A DNA stretch of 64,000 nucleotides from Lunatimonas sp. (GTDB taxonomy: Bacteria > Bacteroidota > Bacteroidia > Cytophagales > Cyclobacteriaceae). The stretch lies in NCBI RefSeq assembly GCF_020832325.1, contig NZ_JAFIEU010000026.1, positions 53,483-117,482 of the forward strand. The letters are read 5' to 3'. Made by a program: the position numbers and the translations under genes. The notes beneath the pieces are model-generated. The model had not been told where the DNA came from. It searched no databases and saw only the letters and a program-made list of their open reading frames with translations. Below, one piece after another: positions 35,053 through 44,470 of this stretch. The number at the start of each line of letters is the position of its first letter. The stretch's first letter is position 1.

Positions 35053-35694
35053 CTACTCTGCCGCTTTCCCGATGAGCGTTCTATACAAATCCTTGCCATC
35101 TTGAGTCATATAGGGCAGCAGCAAAAGCCAAATATTCTCCGACATGCCACCTGACCCCTTCTTGGGCTTGGCATTTAACTGCAATTCTTCCTGAGAAAGC
35201 CAAAAAGTAATGACAATCCGTATCGACAGGAGAAGCTGCTCGATATGATTTTCGGTAGCTTTAACCAAAAATCCCTCTTGGATGGCCCGTTTGAAAATAT
35301 CGGACATTTGCTGTTTCCTGATCCGAAACGTGTTTCTCAGCAGTCTATTGATCTTGGGGTAGGTACGGGAAATTTCCAACACATCCAGGTTAAAAAAGCG
35401 GTATTTGTATTGAAATCCCTCTAAATGTCCTAGCAGCCGGTGTATCTGCTCAAAGCTACTGATGCCGGGATCAACCTCCTTGTACGAATAGGACATTTCC
35501 TCCCGCATTTGTTTGTAGATCGCCAGCAAGAGAACTTCCTTATTATTGAAATGATAATCCAGATTCCCATTGCTAATGCCCATTTCCGTGGCGATGTGTC
35601 TGCTGGTAACACTTTGTACACCGTTTTTATTAAACAGTTCTATCGCTGTATCAAGGATACGCTGTTTCGTATTTACTTTTCTGCCTTTCTTCAT
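35053..35694 (-). CDS. TetR/AcrR family transcriptional regulator
   Basis: A 213-residue regulator. The N-terminal helix-turn-helix is standard (RILDTAIELFNKNGVQSVTS, then IATEMGISNGNLDYHFNNKE, about 11-52). The ligand-binding domain is all helical and not diagnostic. It is convergent with the PLP enzyme gene and lies just downstream of the fucose locus end on the same strand, 131 bp beyond the 905-residue gene. It is not clearly a PUL regulator, since TetR proteins rarely fill that role in this phylum. Confidence 0.9.
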   Translation of the reverse strand: MKKGRKVNTKQRILDTAIELFNKNGVQSVTSRHIATEMGISNGNLDYHFNNKEVLLLAIYKQMREEMSYSYKEVDPGISSFEQIHRLLGHLEGFQYKYRFFNLDVLEISRTYPKINRLLRNTFRIRKQQMSDIFKRAIQEGFLVKATENHIEQLLLSIRIVITFWLSQEELQLNAKPKKGSGGMSENIWLLLLPYMTQDGKDLYRTLIGKAAE

Positions 35695-35825
35695 ATTGAC
35701 TGTTTAATAAACCGCTTCCCAAAAATAACGGATTATGCTAACAATAATAAAAAACCCTCCAGTAACCGTCAGCCAAATGTTTCCGCTGACAATCGAGCAT
35801 TATGCCGATTCCCGAATGTTCGTAT

Positions 35826-38543
35826 CTATCGGTTGACAAAGAAGTACCTTACCCGGCAGGCTGTTCCATTACTTTGCGGGTTTTTTTCCCCGGTAGTTCG
35901 GAGTCTCAGCACATGTTCCCCTTTCACCAAGCCGGCTGCTAGCGTATAATACCAAGGAAGGTGTAGGCCTGCACTCCATCGGGTAAAAAGGTCCAGCTTT
36001 TGCCAATCTTGGTCGTCGATGCGGTATTCTATGATACCCGCATCCGGTCCTGCGGCTACGGCAATGCCAACAGCATTTCCACTAAAGTCAAACTCCAGTG
36101 TAGCCCCTCCGTTCTCGGCTACCAGCATCGGTACGTCCACATAATTGGCCCGTGTGCCCGCACCATCGGTGGGTCTCCAGTTTTCTACTCGCTGCCAACC
36201 ACGCTGTATCCGTGCCTGTTTTGGGTCAATCAGTACCCCACCTTCATAGTTGGTAGGATCTATGGGATTAGGCATGCCATAAACTTCCAATTTATCGTCA
36301 TCCGCTACATAACCCCCCCAGGCATTTTCCAGAAAGGTTCTGATGGAACGAAAATAAACCCCTTGCCCAAAAGGTGAGGGATGGAGGTTTTTAAAATCAT
36401 CCTCCCAAGTAAATTCACCGGCATCGATCCGGTCGGTCACTTCCCTAGCCAGATTAATGGTTCCCACTTGGTAATGCCCGGCTACTTTTTCATGGTTTTG
36501 AATCACTTCTGGTACCTGACCTGAGCGGTATTCTTCCATTTTTCCCGGATCTACGAAATGCATTATGACCATGTCCGCAACCGGATTAGCACGGCGGATA
36601 TGCCGGACTATTCCTTCCATAGCCCTGATCTGCTCCTGAGGGGTTCTTCCATTACCTGCATCGTTTACCGCTGCTTCCTCAAATAACAAATCAACCGGAC
36701 CATTGGCAAGCACATCCCGTTCCAGTCTAAAAGCTGCCGGAGTCGATCCCATGGAGGGAATGCCCGCGGCAATAAACTCAAATTCCGTATCCGGAAAACG
36801 CTGTTGGAGGTAATTGGATACGCTGTCACGCCATCCGCCGTTGTAGGTGATAGATCCACCGAGAAACGCTACCCTTCCCGTTTTCTCCCGCTGAAACTTG
36901 ATCAGACTATTTCTGATCCCATTCCGCTGCTCATGATAGGACTGGGAGGCTAGCGGTTCTTTGGGTAATTCCGTGTGGTACTTGATAAAGTCGGCGCCAA
37001 GTCGTGGTGTTTCAATGGGAAAGTGGTGCCCATATAACGCCTGCTTTCCCACGGTGCAGGGAATGACAGTAGCCGGTCCACCGAGTTTTATGTATCGGTC
37101 AATAAGCACATAGGTATTTTCAGCCGGCGGAACTACCTCATCATTCAGACCTATCATATGCAACAACGGCACTTTCGCCAAAGCCAACCCTTCAAGGTTG
37201 TCGATTGGGTTGTCCGTGTACGCCAAGGCTTCCTCATCGGAAGCAAATCCATATGCGATCTTTAGCCGCTCCCAATCCGCTTCACTTCCTCTTCCTGCAC
37301 CAAATCCTCCCGGCCAGCTTTTGAAATCGTATACGGGGGCTTCTGCGTAAATGGCATTCACTTTTTCGGGATTACGCTTGGCCCAATTAAAAATAAAAAG
37401 GCCCCCTCTACTAACTCCTTCCAATGAAACTTTGGGGTGTAGGCGCCAGTCGGTTGTGAGGTAGTCGTAAAATCGGTCCCAAACTGCAACGGCAGCCGGA
37501 CTGCCATACATATTGTCTGTGTTGACATAAGCGATATGAAATCCTTCGGAAAGCAGTATGCTGTCCATCTCCGTATGCCATTCCGGAAAACGTGCCCGCC
37601 AAACCCAAGGGTTCCCTCGAAGGGGGTTTTTGGCCAGCGTAACATGGGCATCCCTCTCTTCGAACGGAAAGGTATACCGCACAAACCCCTTCCAATCCGA
37701 TTTTTTGCCCGGGAAAGTTCTCAGTGACGATTGTTCGGACTCTGGGAGAACCGACACATAGGCATTATAGATCCGATTCCCTTGGGCAATCAACCCTTCG
37801 GGAGTGAGGTGCGTCGCATCGGCCTTAGGGAGCCCAAGCATGCTGGAAAATGCGATGTTTGGGTCTTCTGCGGCTAATTTCTTCTGCGCATCTACTACGC
37901 TTGGACGCTCTTTTACGAAGGGATGTTGTTCATCTACACCCAGTATGATTTTCAGCTCAGGCATATGGACTACACGCCGCACGTCTTGAATCATGTTTTT
38001 CAGGTTAGCATAAAATTCCCTTGCGGTGATTTCCTCCCCTGCGTCGCTTTCGCCCTGAATCCAGATAAAACCACGAACAGTAACCTGATGACCTGCCTCC
38101 TCCAGTTGCTCAATGGCCGAAACCAAGTCCGCGGTCATGCGGTCGTAGATACCGCCTTCACCGGGGGATTTCCAGTCTCGCGCGAGGCCGGTTGCCCCTT
38201 TGGTATATTTGAACATTGCGGGGTTGAATCCTGCCCTTTTTAGCTCCCGGGCAAACGTCACCTCCGGTCCAAAATGGCCTTTGGGAAACCTGCCAGCCTG
38301 AGGCTGCATCGGGACCCACTTTCCCTCCGAGCTTTCGCTGTCCACAAAGGTCCAGTTTAAGAGAATGGATTTGTCGAGACCACCAGAACCTTCGGGATAG
38401 TAGGCGGCATCCCCCATCCAACCCTGTGCGTTGGATTGCCCCGCCCAAATAAAAAGATCCACTTTCTCCTGTGCTGTCGCCATGCCAGGAAGAAGTACCA
38501 TTAGGCACAGGAATAGGCCTGTGGTAACTGCGAAGCCTTTCAT
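35826..38543 (-). CDS. Triple hydrolase: sialate O-acetylesterase, alpha/beta hydrolase and SGNH esterase
   Basis: A 905-residue secreted protein (signal about 1-25) joining three hydrolase domains. About 27-275 is a sialate-O-acetylesterase/CE6-like SGNH domain with WAGQSNAQG, FIWIQGESDAG and DATHLTPEG. About 285-535 is an alpha/beta hydrolase with nucleophile motif GVSRGG and HMIGLNDEVVPP. About 555-745 is a second SGNH domain with FLGGSITYNGGW, AVNDAG and NLHPSPFGQ. A C-terminal beta domain follows. The first domain is a paralogue of that in 47041-48319. The protein would strip acetyl or other ester groups from the glycan. It is the last gene of the PUL run, 1 nt after the GH95 stop. Confidence 0.82.
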   Translation of the reverse strand: MKGFAVTTGLFLCLMVLLPGMATAQEKVDLFIWAGQSNAQGWMGDAAYYPEGSGGLDKSILLNWTFVDSESSEGKWVPMQPQAGRFPKGHFGPEVTFARELKRAGFNPAMFKYTKGATGLARDWKSPGEGGIYDRMTADLVSAIEQLEEAGHQVTVRGFIWIQGESDAGEEITAREFYANLKNMIQDVRRVVHMPELKIILGVDEQHPFVKERPSVVDAQKKLAAEDPNIAFSSMLGLPKADATHLTPEGLIAQGNRIYNAYVSVLPESEQSSLRTFPGKKSDWKGFVRYTFPFEERDAHVTLAKNPLRGNPWVWRARFPEWHTEMDSILLSEGFHIAYVNTDNMYGSPAAVAVWDRFYDYLTTDWRLHPKVSLEGVSRGGLFIFNWAKRNPEKVNAIYAEAPVYDFKSWPGGFGAGRGSEADWERLKIAYGFASDEEALAYTDNPIDNLEGLALAKVPLLHMIGLNDEVVPPAENTYVLIDRYIKLGGPATVIPCTVGKQALYGHHFPIETPRLGADFIKYHTELPKEPLASQSYHEQRNGIRNSLIKFQREKTGRVAFLGGSITYNGGWRDSVSNYLQQRFPDTEFEFIAAGIPSMGSTPAAFRLERDVLANGPVDLLFEEAAVNDAGNGRTPQEQIRAMEGIVRHIRRANPVADMVIMHFVDPGKMEEYRSGQVPEVIQNHEKVAGHYQVGTINLAREVTDRIDAGEFTWEDDFKNLHPSPFGQGVYFRSIRTFLENAWGGYVADDDKLEVYGMPNPIDPTNYEGGVLIDPKQARIQRGWQRVENWRPTDGAGTRANYVDVPMLVAENGGATLEFDFSGNAVGIAVAAGPDAGIIEYRIDDQDWQKLDLFTRWSAGLHLPWYYTLAAGLVKGEHVLRLRTTGEKNPQSNGTACRVRYFFVNR

Positions 38544-38544
38544 G

Positions 38545-40854
38545 TTATCTCTTTCGTTTGAAAACTACTTTTTCTCCTACGTTCAAATCAAGTGTAAGCT
38601 CATTTCCAAGCATTTCGTATGCCTTATTGCAGGTGAAAGTAGCTGAACCGAAGGGGTTTTCAAGAAAAAGTTTTCCTCCCTTTTCTGCGGTAATTTCAAC
38701 CGACTCTACCTGACCCATTGTCTTAATTGCCGAAACCAAGAATGCCCCTTGGGCGCGAAGAGTAGAAAAAGAAAGGTCTTGCCAGTCTAATGGAATTGCC
38801 GGAAATAATCGCACCACGCCGGTATGGCTTTGGATCAACATCTCCTGTATGCCAGCAGCAAAGGCAAAATTTCCTTCCAGTGTAAAGGGACGGTAGGTAA
38901 AGTTGGATTTTCCGGTTCCCGATTGGTCCCCGTTCACATGGAAACTGTTGGGCAGGACGAATGAGGAGGCAAAATCCCTTAGCGCCTTGGCCGCACCCTG
39001 TCCATCACCCGCTCTTGCATGTAGATTTCCCAACCAGGCGAAGGAATAACCTGTCCAGTAGGAGGTTCCTATTTTATCGAGATGGGCAATGGTATGGGTA
39101 ATGATGTCTTGGTCTCCTTCTCCATTGGATATGTCTACGAGACTTAGTGGATGAATGGCCAAAAGATGGGAAAAGTGCCGATGCGAATCCATTAAGCGTT
39201 CTCCGGGAGCTACCATAAGCCCGGTTTCGTCAGTGGCATAATGGGGCCATTCATCTAAAATAACACTCCATGCTGCCGCTTCATCCGAATATCCAAGTTC
39301 CATGGCTAGCTCGCTTGCAGTGGCAAAAGTCCATCGCACGAGGGCCAGGTCATAATTGGTCATTTGATCAAACCAAGCCTTGGCACTATTATCGTGGATC
39401 TCAGGACTGGAAGACATCGGAAGCTTTCGTTTGCCATCCTCTCCCGCAACCGAAAGTTCGTTGAGGAAAACCGCCACATCCCTGATCCAAGGGTAAGCCT
39501 CCTTTTGTAGAAATTCTCTATCCATGGAATACTTCCAATGCAGGTAAAAATGATGGCCCAACCAAGCTCCGACCGTAGGCCCAAAAGAATATTGTATCCA
39601 TCCGCCCATGGGATCTCCATCCAGGGTGGTTACTCCCGGAACGTTCAATCCTTTGACCCCAAAATAATCCTTGGTGTATTTTTCAAAAGTTGGTTTATGT
39701 GTTTTGAGCCAGTCCAAAAAACCTTGCTCAAGGTCCAGGTGATTGCCTGCATAGGTAGGCCAATAACTGAGTTGGGTATTCAGGTCATGGTGGAAATCGC
39801 CTTTCCATGGTGGCAACTTCCCATTGTCCGCTGTCCAGACACTTTGCAGTGAAATGGGTGGGGCTCCTTTCCTCGCTGCCGAACCGAGTTTATACATGTC
39901 CATATAATACTGTTGCTGCAAGAGCGTATCGGGAAGCGTAATGGCGGATGCCTTCCAGAAAGCATCCCACCAGGCAAGGTGATCCGTTTCATACCCATCC
40001 ATACCTTTTGCAAAAGCCTTCTCCGTGACCTCTGATGCATTCACCGAGGCCTCCTGCATCCTTCGCTTCGAGCTGATACTCCAGTTTCCATCCAGTTGGT
40101 CTCCCTTTTTGGCCCAGCGGGTATTTACTTGATACCGGAAGCCGTCCCAACCTTCCTGATCGTAGGTAATGGTGCTCTCATTTTGCAGTAGCTCTCCGGC
40201 GGGATATCCCAGCCTTCGTAAGTCTTGGCCACTTACCGGATCAGTGGATTTTACAGACCCAGTACCCACATACGGGGGAGGGACTATCGTAGGCAGTAGG
40301 TCAGCTTTGAGGTTTTCGAATCGGTACCAACCCATGGGTTCGGTGGCATGTACAAAGGTCTTGAGGGTCGTGCCATTTTTCCATCGGATTACGCAGGCTG
40401 CCCCCTGAAGGTCCAAACTAACCGACTCCACTTCCCCTAACCCAGAAATATCAAATTCCAGAGCAGCACCCGGGATTTTGGAAGGACCGGCCAGGGTATC
40501 ATAGGGTATATCGTATTGCTTTTGAACCTGAGCATATTGGTTATTTTCCCATTTCTCTTTTACCCAATCGAAATCATATTTTTCGAAGTCCAGGTTTTCC
40601 ATTTCCCTCAGATCCCAGAGGTCTATCCTATCCAGTGAAAACCTCAATTTATTTTCCTTTTGCCATACAAGGGCACCCAGCGTAGCATTACCCAATGGAA
40701 CGCCTTCATCCCAAGTCCGCGCCAAGTCAGGGAACGAACGTTCCATGAAATAAGCTGTTTCTTGGTGTATTTCCTTACCATTACATCCCGCCAATAAAAA
40801 AAGGAGGGCTAGGCAAAATGGTAGACGGTTGCTAAGCAGATATCTATAGTTCAT
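38545..40854 (-). CDS. GH95 family glycoside hydrolase (alpha-L-fucosidase/galactosidase type)
   Basis: A 769-residue lipoprotein from ATG 40854 (MNYRYLLSNRLPFCLALLFL, lipobox LLAGC). The longer frame from 40917 overlaps the sulfatase by 64 nt and is unlikely. The N-terminal beta domain contains WDEGVPLGNATLGALVWQKE, a GH95 hallmark, and a helical (alpha/alpha)6 barrel follows, with DFHHDLNTQLSYWPTYAGNH at about 380-400 and a C-terminal beta domain. GH95 enzymes remove alpha-1,2-linked L-fucose or alpha-L-galactose by inversion. Its start overlaps the sulfatase stop by 1 nt (TGATG), so the two are coupled. Confidence 0.87.
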   Translation of the reverse strand: MNYRYLLSNRLPFCLALLFLLAGCNGKEIHQETAYFMERSFPDLARTWDEGVPLGNATLGALVWQKENKLRFSLDRIDLWDLREMENLDFEKYDFDWVKEKWENNQYAQVQKQYDIPYDTLAGPSKIPGAALEFDISGLGEVESVSLDLQGAACVIRWKNGTTLKTFVHATEPMGWYRFENLKADLLPTIVPPPYVGTGSVKSTDPVSGQDLRRLGYPAGELLQNESTITYDQEGWDGFRYQVNTRWAKKGDQLDGNWSISSKRRMQEASVNASEVTEKAFAKGMDGYETDHLAWWDAFWKASAITLPDTLLQQQYYMDMYKLGSAARKGAPPISLQSVWTADNGKLPPWKGDFHHDLNTQLSYWPTYAGNHLDLEQGFLDWLKTHKPTFEKYTKDYFGVKGLNVPGVTTLDGDPMGGWIQYSFGPTVGAWLGHHFYLHWKYSMDREFLQKEAYPWIRDVAVFLNELSVAGEDGKRKLPMSSSPEIHDNSAKAWFDQMTNYDLALVRWTFATASELAMELGYSDEAAAWSVILDEWPHYATDETGLMVAPGERLMDSHRHFSHLLAIHPLSLVDISNGEGDQDIITHTIAHLDKIGTSYWTGYSFAWLGNLHARAGDGQGAAKALRDFASSFVLPNSFHVNGDQSGTGKSNFTYRPFTLEGNFAFAAGIQEMLIQSHTGVVRLFPAIPLDWQDLSFSTLRAQGAFLVSAIKTMGQVESVEITAEKGGKLFLENPFGSATFTCNKAYEMLGNELTLDLNVGEKVVFKRKR

Positions 40855-42314
40855 CAGTCTCTGGGTTGATAATATGGGTTGGGGTAGGGAACTAATACAG
40901 GCATTTCTTTGATCCAATTTTGTAATTTTTTGTTTAGCCGCTTACTTTTTCCCGGATACTTTTCATTACCTGCTGAAATTTCTCCCTCATCCTCTTTTAG
41001 ATCATACAATTCGCTGCGATTCTCTTCAAAATGATATATCAGCTTAAAGTCGCCCTCACGGATTGAAGCAGCTGGTCTACCTCCCAAGCCGCCACTGTAA
41101 TGGGGAAAATACCAAAAAAGAGGTCTATCCGCTAGTTTTTTTCCCTGCAAAATCGGTTTTAGACTGACACCGTCCCGGTGTTGTTCTGGCAAAGTCGGCA
41201 AACCCGCCATTTCGAGTAAGGTGGGAAAAAGATCGGTTCCAGTGGCAGGTACCTCACTCCTACTACCGGCCCTAATAATGCCAGGCCAGCGGAAAATCAG
41301 TGGAACCCGAAGGCCTCCCTCGTGGAGATAGCCTTTTCCTGTCCGCAAAGGTGCGTTGGATGTGGGTATTTGTTCCATGATATTGCTAGTGGCCATCCCT
41401 CCATTATCGGAAGTGAAGATTATCAACGTGTTGCGGTCCAGCCCAGTTTGGGAAAGGAACTCCATGATACGTCCGATATTCTCATCCAAGCTCTCTACCA
41501 TCGCCGCATATTGCGCATTGTCCTGATGGTTTTTGAGATAAGTCTTACCTTCTTTATCGAATCCTTCCCCCTCATACTGCATATGGCTACGTTTTTCCAG
41601 GTATTTTTTTACCTTTTCCGGTTTTCCTTCCAAGGGTAAATGAACCGTGTAATAAGATAGAAATGCAAAGAAGGGCCGGTCGTTTTGCTGGGAAATGAAT
41701 GCGATGGTTTCATCGGTCAGCCGATCCGTCAGGTACTCCCCTTCCGGTCCATCAGGCAGCTGGGGGTTGTTATAGGGTGAAAAGTAACCACCAGCGGGAT
41801 GGCCGGTATGGTTTCCACCCCTATTGACCTCAAATCCGTGATTTTCCGGGTAATGAATCTCCTTTTCTCCCAAATGCCATTTTCCCGCAAAAAAAGTCGC
41901 ATACCCGCTTGATTTCAAGGCTTCCGCAAGGGTGATTTCCGCGGAGTCCAGAAATAAGTTAAAGGGATGGGAGGCCAGTTTCTGGTCGGGATGGGGTCCA
42001 TAATGGCGGTTGCCGGGGATGTAATCGGTTAGATTTAATCGCGCAGGATGTTTTCCGGTCATTATTGCCGCTCTGGCAGGAGAGCAAATGGGACTGGAAG
42101 CATAGGCGTTTGTAAATACCATGCCCTCCGCAGCCAATTTATCCATATGGGGCGTTTCGTAAAAACGACTTCCGGTATATCCCAGGTCGTGGTGGCCCAA
42201 ATCGTCTACCAAAATAAACAAGATGTTGGGGAGGTTTTGTTGCCCGGTTTGCGCCTGGATCGACAGAGGGAACAGGGACATATAAAAAACCAATTGACGT
42301 ACAAGCTTATTCAT
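40854..42314 (-). CDS. Formylglycine-dependent sulfatase (family S1)
   Basis: A 486-residue secreted sulfatase (signal about 1-21). The calcium-site VDDLG (about 36-40) and the formylglycine motif C-S-P-A-R with C77 in SSPICSPARAAIMTGKHPAR are intact, so activity needs the maturase, whose gene is not in this window. Further motifs are FFAGKWHLGE and TSDNGG. The C-terminal part (ELYDLKEDEGE) is typical of S1. It would cleave sulfate esters from the fucose-containing glycan; the position of the sulfate is unknown. It is coupled to the GH29 gene upstream by a 4-nt ATGA overlap. Confidence 0.93.
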   Translation of the reverse strand: MNKLVRQLVFYMSLFPLSIQAQTGQQNLPNILFILVDDLGHHDLGYTGSRFYETPHMDKLAAEGMVFTNAYASSPICSPARAAIMTGKHPARLNLTDYIPGNRHYGPHPDQKLASHPFNLFLDSAEITLAEALKSSGYATFFAGKWHLGEKEIHYPENHGFEVNRGGNHTGHPAGGYFSPYNNPQLPDGPEGEYLTDRLTDETIAFISQQNDRPFFAFLSYYTVHLPLEGKPEKVKKYLEKRSHMQYEGEGFDKEGKTYLKNHQDNAQYAAMVESLDENIGRIMEFLSQTGLDRNTLIIFTSDNGGMATSNIMEQIPTSNAPLRTGKGYLHEGGLRVPLIFRWPGIIRAGSRSEVPATGTDLFPTLLEMAGLPTLPEQHRDGVSLKPILQGKKLADRPLFWYFPHYSGGLGGRPAASIREGDFKLIYHFEENRSELYDLKEDEGEISAGNEKYPGKSKRLNKKLQNWIKEMPVLVPYPNPYYQPRD

Positions 42315-43735
42315 GGCAGCGGTCTATATACGGATAGGTTCTTCAGTTGGGGTGTACCTAGGGATGTCAAGGCTGTAAAACGGACTTTATCGGTACGAAC
42401 AGAATCGACTCTCACAATGTGCTTGTGACCGATGGAGGAACCGGAATAAATCTGCTTCCATTTTCCGTTCACATCGGCTTCCAGAATAAACTCGCGCACC
42501 CGTTCCCCGTTTGCAATATCCTCCTGTAAAACAATCTGATCGATTAGCTGCGGGCTGTCCAGCACCAAGGAAATAGTATTTCCTGTTCCCGAAACACTGG
42601 CAAGTGGATTGGAAAACCTGCGGTCGATTTCTTCGCCAAATTCTTTCAAGCGTTCTACATCCGGTTCTGGCATTCGCCCGTCTGCATTGGGGGTCACTCC
42701 TAAAATGAGGGTCGTATTGTGTCCCACAGATCGATAGTACATGTCTACCAGCTTTTCTAATGGATAGATCGTATGCGCACGGTCAGGTTCCCAAAACCAG
42801 TCGTGTCCGCCATGCCCCCTGAGTGGCGCGTCACTCATGGCAGGCATGTAGTAGGTGCCGTTGGGATCACCTGTTTTTAAGAGCTGAAAATTGTTCGCTC
42901 CGATTTCTTTTCTGGCACTTTCACCGGCACCAATGGCCGGGTATGGAAATGTTCCCCAGCTCGGATAGGGTACTGTACCGGATTCACTTCCGCCCCAGCG
43001 AATATCAGCCCGCTGCAGGTTATGGTAAAACAGTGCATTTGGCTGATATTTTTCAAATACTGAAAGGACATCCGGCCCCCCCTGTTCTGGACCGTGCGCA
43101 CCCCCATCAAACCAAACCATGGCCCAGTCGCCATAATTGGCGAAAATCTCCTCCACAACCTTTTCGATCATTCGGTTGTAATACTGCTGCCTATTTTGTG
43201 CAAACTCGTTGTCTCCCTGAACCTTAAAGTCATACACTCCATAAAACGCATTCCAGCGTGTTCCGATATATACAGCGGGTAGAATGCCATGCTTTTCGCA
43301 TGCCGCTTTGAAATCCCTGAGAATGTCTCCCTTTCCATCCTGCCATTCCAATGCTTTCATCGAGTAGGGGGTGGCACTACTTTGGTGTAGGAAGAATCCC
43401 GTTTCGTGGCTGACTGTGAATATCGCAATCTTAAAGCCTGCGTCTTTCAGCGAACGTATCCACTGATCCATGTCGTATTTTTGCGGACTAAAGGTATTGT
43501 AGTCGCTTACCGGAGTAATTCTTACTTTGGGCTGAACGTAGAACTCACCATCAAATACGTGCAGGTCCCAACAAACCAATGCTGCGAGTTCGGCCTGCTG
43601 CCATTGCAACTGTGCAGGGGTAGGAATGGGAATCGACTGCTGAGCGGCAGTATTCAGCCAAAGTGTGATCCATAGAATGTATGTATAAAGCAGCCTATAG
43701 CGCCACTTTCTTGCTAGTTCGGATGGTAAAGTCAT
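42311..43735 (-). CDS. GH29 family alpha-L-fucosidase, copy A
   Basis: A 474-residue secreted enzyme (signal ending near NTAAQQ). The barrel has the nucleophile Asp in AMVWFDGGAHGPE, a typical GH29 site, plus VYIGTRWNAFYGVYDF and SVGHNTTLILGVTPN. In place of the canonical K-H-H-D-G-F block is SHETGF, shared with its paralogue at 44471, so this belongs to a divergent GH29 group. A C-terminal beta domain follows (about 375-470). It would release terminal alpha-L-fucose with retention. Its stop overlaps the sulfatase start, and its own start overlaps the GDSL esterase stop, both ATGA. Confidence 0.88.
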   Translation of the reverse strand: MTLPSELARKWRYRLLYTYILWITLWLNTAAQQSIPIPTPAQLQWQQAELAALVCWDLHVFDGEFYVQPKVRITPVSDYNTFSPQKYDMDQWIRSLKDAGFKIAIFTVSHETGFFLHQSSATPYSMKALEWQDGKGDILRDFKAACEKHGILPAVYIGTRWNAFYGVYDFKVQGDNEFAQNRQQYYNRMIEKVVEEIFANYGDWAMVWFDGGAHGPEQGGPDVLSVFEKYQPNALFYHNLQRADIRWGGSESGTVPYPSWGTFPYPAIGAGESARKEIGANNFQLLKTGDPNGTYYMPAMSDAPLRGHGGHDWFWEPDRAHTIYPLEKLVDMYYRSVGHNTTLILGVTPNADGRMPEPDVERLKEFGEEIDRRFSNPLASVSGTGNTISLVLDSPQLIDQIVLQEDIANGERVREFILEADVNGKWKQIYSGSSIGHKHIVRVDSVRTDKVRFTALTSLGTPQLKNLSVYRPLP

Positions 43736-44466
43736 TTCTTGATTGATTTAGTTTTGGCTGTCAATTGCTTCGCTACCAATGCCGCAATGGCAGCATAACC
43801 TTCTTTGTTTGGATGTACTCCATCACTTACCGTAAAAAGCTCCGGCCGATGATCCAGCGGTTCGTTGAGGTCGACAAAATGTACGTCCTTTTCCGCTGTA
43901 ATTTTTTTTATGATGCCGATAAGTTCCTGAAGCCTGGGTTTACGGACAGTCAAGCCTTCTATCCGTTCCCTATCCAATTCGGGTGTTTCCAATACCATGG
44001 GAGTTGGTGCAGCAATATAGATTTTGGGCTTTGATGGCAGCGCTGATAATTCATCGATTAGGTCTCGGTAGTCGCTTTCAAATTCATCCTTGTATTCCCA
44101 GCACTTTCTATCTCCGCAAGTGCCAAAACCGCAGGTATCGTTGGTTCCCAGACTGATGATGACAATGTCCGGGTTGGACTCCTTTATTTTGGGTAGCACA
44201 TTCCAGACGGTAGGTATACCTTTTCTGATCAGGGTCAAGCTACTTTCTCCAAAATTCTCAACCAGAAACCGATCTCCCAGCAGCGCCTGCAACCGCGCAG
44301 GATAGGAGTCTTTGTCCCTATCATCGAGCCTTGCCCCGTAGGTAATGCTATCTCCCACACAGGCCACCTTTATTTTTTTCCGTTCGAAACTGCTAAATGC
44401 CAATACGAAGGTCAACAGGAGTGGAAATAAAAACAGCGCTGGGAAAATTGGCCTCTTCGGTATCAT
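43732..44466 (-). CDS. SGNH/GDSL hydrolase
   Basis: A 244-residue secreted esterase of the GDSL/SGNH fold (signal about 1-24). Block I is VACVGDSITYG (about 34-44), the Gly block is VENFGESSLTL (about 74-84), the Asn block is VIISLGTNDT (about 101-110), and the catalytic Asp-X-X-His is VSDGVHPNKEGY (about 212-223). It probably removes acetyl groups from the glycan. The CGFGTCGDRKCWEYK segment after the Asn block contains three Cys, perhaps a disulfide insert. It lies between the two GH29 genes. Confidence 0.9.
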   Translation of the reverse strand: MIPKRPIFPALFLFPLLLTFVLAFSSFERKKIKVACVGDSITYGARLDDRDKDSYPARLQALLGDRFLVENFGESSLTLIRKGIPTVWNVLPKIKESNPDIVIISLGTNDTCGFGTCGDRKCWEYKDEFESDYRDLIDELSALPSKPKIYIAAPTPMVLETPELDRERIEGLTVRKPRLQELIGIIKKITAEKDVHFVDLNEPLDHRPELFTVSDGVHPNKEGYAAIAALVAKQLTAKTKSIKK

Positions 44467-44470
44467 CGGA

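Noticed and set aside
35053..35694. TetR gene as the regulator of the fucose locus
   Set aside because: It lies downstream of the PUL on the same strand, and no palindrome of the TAGGTC type was seen near it; the link is positional only.
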